From contig CAMAXB010000192.1 of NCBI GenBank assembly GCA_945862035.1, positions 1-6,032 of the forward strand: a DNA stretch of 6,032 nucleotides. The letters are read 5' to 3'. Each line of letters begins with the position of its first letter. Position 1 is the first letter of the stretch. Position numbers and translations under genes: made by a program. This DNA is from Opitutus sp. GAS368. GTDB taxonomy: Bacteria; Verrucomicrobiota; Verrucomicrobiia; Opitutales; Opitutaceae. Of the stretch, positions 1 through 4,324 are shown piece after piece. Below the pieces are notes generated by a model. The model was not told the origin of the DNA, searched no databases, and was given only the letters and a program-made list of their open reading frames with translations.

Positions 1-129
1 CGTCCCGGGCACGGGCTGGGACTGGCCATCTGCAAGGGGATCGTGGATCTGCACGGCGGCACGATTCGAGCCGAGAACCGGGCTGACCGGCGTGGCCTAA
101 GGGTGGTGGTCACCCTGCCGGTCGGGTGA
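1..129 (+). CDS. Sensor histidine kinase, C-terminal end only
   Basis: These are the last 42 codons of an open frame that enters from the left edge and stops at TGA 127-129. The peptide begins with RPGHGLGLAICKGIVDLHGG. This is the G2 box (GxGLGLAI) of a HATPase_c domain followed by the usual helix and the GG turn, and it ends in the final beta strand (VVVTLP) close to the stop. In the family this domain binds ATP and phosphorylates a conserved histidine in the DHp domain, which would lie upstream and is not visible. Because nothing follows the ATPase domain, this protein has no fused C-terminal receiver domain. Its sensor part, membrane topology and partner regulator cannot be inferred from this fragment. 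The gene converges on the SRAP gene at 229-957. The ATPase assignment is firm; the identity of the kinase is unknown. Confidence 0.88.
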   Translation, partial: RPGHGLGLAICKGIVDLHGGTIRAENRADRRGLRVVVTLPVG

Positions 130-135
130 GGCGAT

Positions 136-231
136 TTTTGATTTTCGAATGGGGAATTTCGAATTTCGATTTCGGGCGGTGATCGCGGAGGTCGAACTCA
201 CCCGCCTCCGCAATCCGCATTCCGCAATTCA
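136..231. repeat. Degenerate heptanucleotide repeat blocks between convergent genes
   Basis: Two blocks with a 7-bp period fill most of the 99-bp gap between the kinase and SRAP genes. The left block (136-170) reads as five heptads: TTTTGAT, TTTCGAA, TGGGGAA, TTTCGAA, TTTCGAT. The right block (206-226) reads as three: CTCCGCA, ATCCGCA, TTCCGCA, followed by ATTCA, which supplies the SRAP stop codon (229-231, minus strand). The left block is AT-rich and stands out sharply from the GC-rich surroundings. A 7-bp inverted repeat lies between and partly within the blocks. From memory, similar degenerate heptads occur between genes in Planctomycetes and Verrucomicrobiota, where they give spurious translations such as EIPHSKI. 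That resemblance was not searched. Function is unknown. Confidence 0.7.
185..211. terminator. Weak inverted repeat, possible bidirectional terminator
   Basis: GCGGAGG (185-191) is perfectly complementary to CCTCCGC (205-211) across a 13-nt loop, in the gap where the kinase and SRAP transcripts converge. Position favours a terminator working in both directions. Against this, neither side has a run of T, the loop is long, and the right arm is also part of a heptamer repeat, so the pairing may be a by-product of the repeat. Confidence 0.3.
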
Positions 232-957
232 GAACCCCAGTCCGAGCTGGTCCTCGGCCCGCGGGGCCTCCGCTGAGGTGTCGGGTTCGAGGCAGGCGGG
301 CTCGTCGAAGTCGACCTTGTTGACGCGTCGGGTCACGGCCGTCGCCCTGAGGCCTTCCGCCGGCCAGGGTTCGAGCAGGGCGGCGAGCTGGGCGGGCTCT
401 GTGCGGGCGGGGTCTAGCCACGCCTCCCAGTGATCCTCGCCCAGCATCACGGGCATGCGGTGATGGATCGGGGCCATCAGCGCGTTGGGCGCTGTGGTGA
501 TGACGGTGCAGGATTCGCGACGGGAGCCATCGGGCGCAGTCCAGGTGTCCCAGAGTCCGGCCAGCGCGAACGGCTCGCCCGCGGGGCGGCGGAACAGCCA
601 TGGCTGGCGGGCCGGCCCAATCGCCTTCCATTCATAGAAGCCGCTCGCGGGGATGAGGCAGCGCCGGCGGCGCAACGCGTCCCGGAACGAGGGTTTTTCC
701 GCGAGGGACTCCGCCCGGGCGTTGAAAATCGGGCTCTCGTCGGTGCGTGCCCACGAAGGCACCAGACCCCAGTGGAGCGAAGTGAGCACGGGGCCCGCGA
801 GACCGTCCGCCCGGGCTGGCGTGGCGCGCACGGCCGGAATCGGCCGGCCCGGCGGAACATTGTAGCGCGTGCGTGGAAAAGCGGATGGCAGGGGAACCCC
901 GAGACGGACGAGGATGGCGCGCAGGTGTTCTTCGGCGATCAGGTAGCGTGAGCACAT
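229..957 (-). CDS. yedK: SRAP domain protein (SOS response-associated peptidase, YedK/HMCES family)
   Basis: The protein has 242 residues and a single SRAP domain. In this family Cys2, exposed after Met1 is removed, forms a thiazolidine crosslink with abasic sites in single-stranded DNA and so shields them from cleavage. All expected landmarks are visible: MCSRY at the N-terminus, N33 in YNVPPG, the HWGLVPSWA block at 62-70, FNARAES at 78-84 (N79, R81, E83), RRCLIPASGFYEW at 98-110 with E109, and HHRMPV at 165-170 with H165 matching the E. coli YedK catalytic histidine. Length fits the family. The frame stays open far upstream to 1941, but the start at 957 is fixed because Cys must be residue 2. 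No clear Shine-Dalgarno precedes it. The gene stands alone on its strand, divergent from the TPR gene. No LexA-like operator was recognised, so SOS control is not supported from sequence. Confidence 0.95.
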   Translation of the reverse strand: MCSRYLIAEEHLRAILVRLGVPLPSAFPRTRYNVPPGRPIPAVRATPARADGLAGPVLTSLHWGLVPSWARTDESPIFNARAESLAEKPSFRDALRRRRCLIPASGFYEWKAIGPARQPWLFRRPAGEPFALAGLWDTWTAPDGSRRESCTVITTAPNALMAPIHHRMPVMLGEDHWEAWLDPARTEPAQLAALLEPWPAEGLRATAVTRRVNKVDFDEPACLEPDTSAEAPRAEDQLGLGF

Positions 958-1113
958 CGGAAGTGGCGAGTGAGTCACGATGTTGCTCAACTGCAATAGG
1001 TAACGAATGTGAAGCCGCCGATTTTGTGGCCGAGCGGGCGAGGGCTGCGTGTCCCGCTGCACAGACGGATTGCCCCGGCACCTTGGGCGGGCAAGGCTGT
1101 CGGATTCCCTTCC
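958..1113. promoter_or_regulatory. Divergent intergenic region with promoters for SRAP and TPR genes
   Basis: This 156-bp gap separates two divergent genes and must contain the promoter of the SRAP gene (leftward) and of the TPR-protease-prmB group (rightward). The most AT-rich part is about 978-1027, where promoters are most likely, but I find no pair of boxes close to the sigma-70 consensus on either strand. A small palindrome GTGAGTCAC lies at 970-978, 13-21 bp upstream of the SRAP start, and is too short to call an operator. Neither start codon has a good Shine-Dalgarno sequence. The frame of the TPR gene is open back to an ATG at 1009, but that longer reading buries the signal peptide and is not preferred. 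Confidence 0.4.
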
Positions 1114-1965
1114 ATGAAGTTTCTGCTGACCCTGCTCTCGATCCTGGTCCTGGCGGCCGCGGTACCACCGTTGGCGGCGCAGGAGGACCCGGCGACGCGT
1201 GACCTGAAGCGGCTGGTGGATCGCCAGCGGGTGCTGTTGACGCGGGCGGCGGCGGCGGAGGACGCGGTGGAGGTCGAGGACGTGCGCGAACCGCTGCAGC
1301 GGCTCGTCTTTGAGTACGAGGATTACCTCAGGAAGTACCCGGACGTGGCGGCGGGCTATGCCAGTTACGCGATGCTCCTCGGCAATCCGCTGATTGACGA
1401 GCGGCGGCGCGCAGCGGCCCTGTTGGTGCGGGCCAATCAGCTCGATTCCGATCTCCCGCTGGTGAAGAACCAGCTCGGCAACTACCTCGCCGAGGAGGGG
1501 CGTCCGCTGGAGGCGATCAACTACTACCTCGCGGCGACGCGGCTTGAGCCGAAGGAACCCCTTTACCATTTCCAGATCGGGACGCTGCTGTCGGCGGCGC
1601 GGGACGACTTCCTGAAGAGTGGCGAGTGGTCGCGGGCCGCGCTCGACCGGGCGATGCTCGACGCCTTCCGGCTCGCCGCAGAGCTGGCGCCGGAGAACAT
1701 CCCCTTTGGCTATCGTTATTGCGAGGCGCACTATGATCTGGAAAACCCGGACTGGGCCGCCGCCCTGGCCAGCTGGCAGGCGCTGGGTGCCCGGTTGACG
1801 GCCCCGATCGAGCAACAGACCGTCCGCCTGCACGAGGCGAACGTCCTGCTCCGCCAGAACAAGGCGGACGAGGCGCGGGTGGCGCTTGCCACCGTCACCG
1901 ACGACCGGCTGGCGGTGCAGAAGCAAAAGCTGATTGCGCAACTGCCGGCGGCGGGCGAGAAGTAG
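1114..1965 (+). CDS. Secreted tetratricopeptide-repeat protein
   Basis: This 283-residue protein begins with a signal peptide: MK, then a hydrophobic stretch at about 3-19, then a small-residue region with likely cleavage after LAA at 20-22, just before Q23. The rest is alpha-helical and polar. At least one canonical TPR is clear at about 117-148 (NQLGNYLAEEGRPLEAINYY followed by xxAxRLEPKEP). Looser helix pairs follow at about 149-193, 195-225 and 231-265, and a preceding segment at about 80-112 also looks TPR-like. TPR domains mediate protein-protein contacts; no catalytic motif is present, so the partner is unknown. Periplasmic location is inferred from the signal peptide. The start at 1114 places the signal peptide first; the alternative ATG at 1009 adds 35 residues rich in Arg and Pro. 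The M50 protease gene begins 5 bp after the stop, so the two are probably cotranscribed, and the protein may work with that membrane protease. Confidence 0.82.
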   Translation: MKFLLTLLSILVLAAAVPPLAAQEDPATRDLKRLVDRQRVLLTRAAAAEDAVEVEDVREPLQRLVFEYEDYLRKYPDVAAGYASYAMLLGNPLIDERRRAAALLVRANQLDSDLPLVKNQLGNYLAEEGRPLEAINYYLAATRLEPKEPLYHFQIGTLLSAARDDFLKSGEWSRAALDRAMLDAFRLAAELAPENIPFGYRYCEAHYDLENPDWAAALASWQALGARLTAPIEQQTVRLHEANVLLRQNKADEARVALATVTDDRLAVQKQKLIAQLPAAGEK

Positions 1966-1970
1966 CGGAT

Positions 1971-2624
1971 ATGGACTTTCTCGGTATCGGTCCGGCGGAA
2001 CTCCGCCAGGGACTCATTCTCTACATCGTGCTGGTCGCGAGCCTGAGCATCCACGAGTGGGCGCATGCGTTTACGGCGGACCGCCTCGGCGACGACACGC
2101 CGCGGCTGCAGGGCCGCGTGACGCTCAACCCCGTCGCCCACATGGATCTGTTGGGAACCGTGATTTTTCCTCTCGTCTGCATCTTCATCCTCGGGGGGAG
2201 TTTCTTCTTTGGCTGGGGCAAGCCGGTCATGGTCAATCACGCCAATTTCAAGCACAAGAAACGCGATGACATCATCACGACGCTGGCCGGCCCCTTCTCG
2301 AATCTCGTGCTCGCGCTGCTCTCGGCCGCGGTCGGCGGGCTCGTTTACCGGGCCGATCCCAATACCTTGGAGCTGTTCAGGCTTCTCATCGGCCTCAACG
2401 TGGCGCTCGCGGTTTTCAACATGATCCCGCTCCCCCCGCTCGACGGCTCCCGGGTCATGCGGCACGCGGTGGGCATGAGTGAGGAGACGTTCATCAACTT
2501 GTCGCGTTGGAGTTTCCTGATCCTCATGGTGGGCATCAACCTGCCGCCGATCCGGGCGGCTTTGGGCATCGCGATCCAGGTTTGCTCGTATCCCTTCTTC
2601 GTCATCTACTCCGCGCTGATCTGA
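1971..2624 (+). CDS. M50 (site-2 protease type) membrane metallopeptidase
   Basis: This 217-residue multi-pass membrane protein has every hallmark of the compact bacterial M50 branch that lacks a PDZ domain (YwhC-like). H28-E29-W30-A31-H32 is the HExxH zinc site within the first helix. LNPVAHMDLLG (52-62) follows, then WGKPV (82-86) and AGPFSNLVLAL (106-116). NMIPLPPLDG (150-159) supplies D158 as the third zinc ligand. Further hydrophobic helices lie at about 63-80, 134-155, 180-196 and 198-216. The family cleaves transmembrane segments of substrate proteins within the membrane; the substrate here is unknown. The gene starts 5 bp after the TPR gene, with GAGAAG at 1957-1962 as a possible ribosome binding site, and overlaps the prmB start by one base (ATGA at 2624). 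Catalytic residues are complete, so an active enzyme is expected. Confidence 0.93.
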   Translation: MDFLGIGPAELRQGLILYIVLVASLSIHEWAHAFTADRLGDDTPRLQGRVTLNPVAHMDLLGTVIFPLVCIFILGGSFFFGWGKPVMVNHANFKHKKRDDIITTLAGPFSNLVLALLSAAVGGLVYRADPNTLELFRLLIGLNVALAVFNMIPLPPLDGSRVMRHAVGMSEETFINLSRWSFLILMVGINLPPIRAALGIAIQVCSYPFFVIYSALI

Positions 2625-3559
2625 TGAAGGCGCGCCGCGACAAGAGCCCGCGGCCTGCGGCGCTGCCAGTGACCGCCCAGCTGGCGACGCTGCGGGCTTG
2701 GATCGTGTTTGCCGAAAAGGTTTATGCGCAGGCCGGTTTGGCGCTGGGTCAGGTGGCGACGACCGCCCACGACGAGGCGCTCTACCTCTTGCTCCGCACG
2801 CTCGACTGGCCGCTCGACAGTGATCCGGCCGTGCTGGACCAGCCCCTTGCACCCGCTCAGCGGATCGCGCTGCGAAAGGTCCTGCACCAGCGGGTCGTCG
2901 ACCGCACCCCCGCCGCCTACCTGACTCGCGAGGCCTTCCTCGGAGACCACGCCTTCTATGTGGACGAGCGGGTGATCATCCCGCGCAGCTATTTTCTCGA
3001 AATCATCCCGCTGTTGGCGGCCCATCTGCCCGCAGGCGTCGAGGTGACGCGCGCGGTCGACGTCTGCACGGGCTCCGGCTGTCTGGCGATCCTGCTGGCG
3101 CACCAGTTCCCGCGGGCGAAGGTGGATGCTATTGATCTCTCGCCCGACGCGCTGGCGGTGGCGGCGATCAATGTGAAGGGCCACCGCCTGGGCCGGCGCA
3201 TCACGCTGCACGGCAGCGACGTTTTTGCGCAGGTGCCGAAGGTGACCTATGATCTCATCCTGAGCAATCCGCCCTATGAGCCCAGTGCGGTGTGCGACGA
3301 TCTGCCGGAGGAGTTCAAGCAGGAGCCCCGGCTGGCGCTGGATGGCGGCGCCGATGGGCTCGACATCATCCGCCGGCTGCTGGTGCAGGCGCGTGAGCGG
3401 CTGGCACCTCACGGCCTGGTCGTGCTCGAGGTCGGGGCGCTGCAGAAGGCGATGAACCGCGAATTCAAGACGCTGAAGCTGCAGTGGCTCCCCACGATCG
3501 ACGGCAGCCATTGCATCTGCCTGATCCACGCCGATCGGCTGCTCAGGTGGAAGCCCTGA
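2624..3559 (+). CDS. prmB: PrmB, ribosomal protein L3 N5-glutamine methyltransferase
   Basis: The protein has 311 residues, almost the same length as E. coli PrmB (about 310), and uses SAM to methylate a glutamine of ribosomal protein L3. The N-terminal helical domain contains HDEALYLLLRTLDWPL (49-64). It is followed by TPAAYLTREAFLGDHAFYVD (95-114) and ERVIIPRS (115-122), closely matching E. coli segments recalled from memory. The Rossmann-fold half has motif I DVCTGSGC (146-153), an acidic residue after strand 2 (D171 in AIDLSPDALAV), and the catalytic SNPPY (214-218). LPEEFKQEPRLALDGGADGL at 227-246 is the stretch that separates PrmB from PrmC. After NPPY it reads EPSAVCDD rather than the E. 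coli VDAEDMSD, a local difference. The ATG overlaps the M50 stop as ATGA, implying translational coupling. The frame is open upstream, but the start at 2624 fits the family length. Confidence 0.95.
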   Translation: MKARRDKSPRPAALPVTAQLATLRAWIVFAEKVYAQAGLALGQVATTAHDEALYLLLRTLDWPLDSDPAVLDQPLAPAQRIALRKVLHQRVVDRTPAAYLTREAFLGDHAFYVDERVIIPRSYFLEIIPLLAAHLPAGVEVTRAVDVCTGSGCLAILLAHQFPRAKVDAIDLSPDALAVAAINVKGHRLGRRITLHGSDVFAQVPKVTYDLILSNPPYEPSAVCDDLPEEFKQEPRLALDGGADGLDIIRRLLVQARERLAPHGLVVLEVGALQKAMNREFKTLKLQWLPTIDGSHCICLIHADRLLRWKP

Positions 3560-3596
3560 ACGGGAATCCGGCGTGGGTGTGCAGCTCTGGCTAAAC

Positions 3597-3619
3597 CCGG
3601 TCGGAGCTGGTCCGATCGG
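3597..3619. terminator. Hairpin in the convergent gap after prmB, likely bidirectional terminator
   Basis: Arms 3597-3605 (CCGGTCGGA) and 3611-3619 (TCCGATCGG) pair over nine positions, one of them a G-T wobble, around a 5-nt loop (GCTGG). The hairpin lies in the 76-bp gap between the prmB stop and the DUF2892 stop, where the two transcripts converge. On the minus strand the stem is followed by GGTTTAGCC and on the plus strand by a second GC-rich self-complementary stretch (TCCGGCCGG, 3620-3628). There is no long T tract, so termination strength is uncertain. Confidence 0.5.
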
Positions 3620-3635
3620 TCCGGCCGGCTGGCGT

Positions 3636-3827
3636 TCACTTGCGATCGAGCGTGCAGGTACTCAGCCCGAGGGGCGCGTAGAGCGGGCAGAAGCGCAAGG
3701 TCGCGGTTAAGAGGGGGACGAGGCCGATCAAGCCCCAGAAGGACTTGAGGTAAATGCCGGCACCGATGATGGCGAGGCCGAGGACGATGCGGAGGGCGCG
3801 GTCGATACCGCCAACATTGGTTTTCAT
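3636..3827 (-). CDS. DUF2892 (YgaP transmembrane-type) small membrane protein
   Basis: This 63-residue protein matches the DUF2892 pattern: NVGGIDRALRIVLGLAII near the N-terminus (4-21), a first membrane helix at about 11-27, then WGLIGLVPLLTATLRFCPLY (31-50) as the second helix, and APLGLSTCTL at 51-60. Two cysteines, C47 and C58, sit in the FCPLY and STC motifs typical of the family. The same domain forms the C-terminal membrane part of E. coli YgaP, where it is fused to a rhodanese; here the rhodanese is the separate gene just upstream. Start: ATG at 3827 matches where the family begins; the frame extends to 3944 but that would add 39 residues without family character and overlap the rhodanese gene. 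The 83-bp gap from the rhodanese stop shows only a weak possible -10 (TAAGAT), so cotranscription with the upstream genes is likely. Role beyond a link with sulfur transfer is unknown. Confidence 0.9.
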   Translation of the reverse strand: MKTNVGGIDRALRIVLGLAIIGAGIYLKSFWGLIGLVPLLTATLRFCPLYAPLGLSTCTLDRK

Positions 3828-3910
3828 GGGTGGGGAGGGGACTTTGGAATTCGGGTTGATCTTAGCAGAACGAATCGGGCGATCGCTGCGCATGGACTGG
3901 TCAAGGCTGG

Positions 3911-4300
3911 TCAGATTTTGACTGGCCAGCCGGACCGTCGCCACGCGCGGAAGGAACCGACATTGACGGCGTCAATTCCCTCGCGCTGCAGCCGGCGGGC
4001 GGCGAGCGAGGAACGGGCGCCGGACTGACAGTACAGGAAAAAGCGTCGTTTCGGATGAGCCCCAAGGAAAGGCTTCCAGGTCGTGCGATCGCCGCTGAGA
4101 TCGCTGAGGGGCAGGCCGTGGGCCTCGGCGGCCATGCCGCCGCGCCACTCCGCCGGCTCGCGGACGTCGATCAGGACCGCCGCGCCGGATTTGATCGCGG
4201 CTTGGGCCTCGTCCAGCGGGACGCGCGGGCGCCGGGTGTAAAGGATCCAGCCGATGAGCAGCACGCCGGCGGCGAGCGCAATGATGTCGGATGAGTTCAT
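3911..4300 (-). CDS. Membrane-anchored single-domain rhodanese (sulfurtransferase)
   Basis: The protein has 129 residues. A single N-terminal membrane helix at about 5-21 is followed by TRRPR (22-26). By the positive-inside rule this puts the C-terminal domain in the cytoplasm. The rhodanese domain spans about 28-129: LIDVREPAEW (43-52), the active-site loop YCQSGARSS with C91 (90-98), then AARRLQREGIDAVNVGSFRAW (100-120) and the C-terminal GWPV. C91 would carry the persulfide. The loop has CxxGxR form, as in YgaP, PspE and GlpE-type single-domain enzymes. The segment after DVREP, normally GHIxGAxNIPL, is degenerate here (GGMAAEAHGLPL, 54-65), which may reflect a divergent substrate site. The gene starts 24 bp after the RND pump stop and precedes DUF2892 on the same strand, so an operon is likely. 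No good Shine-Dalgarno sequence is visible before the ATG. Confidence 0.93.
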   Translation of the reverse strand: MNSSDIIALAAGVLLIGWILYTRRPRVPLDEAQAAIKSGAAVLIDVREPAEWRGGMAAEAHGLPLSDLSGDRTTWKPFLGAHPKRRFFLYCQSGARSSLAARRLQREGIDAVNVGSFRAWRRSGWPVKI

Positions 4301-4324
4301 GCAGGGAAGATCGGGTGACGGGGA

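Noticed and set aside
970..978. GTGAGTCAC palindrome upstream of the SRAP gene as an operator.
   Set aside because: Four-base arms occur often by chance, and nothing ties it to a known regulator.
1009..1113. Earlier ATG for the TPR gene, adding 35 residues.
   Set aside because: The extension is Arg/Pro-rich and would place the hydrophobic signal peptide at residues 36-58. The start at 1114 gives a textbook signal peptide.
958..1941. Open reading frame continuous with the SRAP gene upstream, giving a possible 570-residue protein on the minus strand.
   Set aside because: SRAP activity needs Cys as residue 2, which fixes the start at 957. The extra 328 residues are antisense to the signal-peptide TPR gene, are extremely Arg-rich and show no recognisable domain.
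1731..2852. Minus-strand open frame of 373 codons opposite the TPR and M50 genes.
   Set aside because: It overlaps two well-supported genes in antisense, and its translation is low-complexity and charged without domain features.
2606..3529. Long minus-strand open frame (307 codons) opposite prmB.
   Set aside because: It is the mirror of a GC-rich coding region; its translation is rich in Gln, Arg and His with no motif, whereas the opposite strand encodes a full-length PrmB.
3828..3910. Promoter for DUF2892 alone, with TAAGAT as a -10 box.
   Set aside because: It matches only 4 of 6 bases and has no -35 at suitable distance; a TTGACC lies too far upstream. Not strong enough to list.
3828..3944. 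Upstream start for the DUF2892 protein, giving 102 residues.
   Set aside because: The added residues have no family similarity and overlap the end of the rhodanese gene; DUF2892 proteins normally begin near the NVGxIDR motif.
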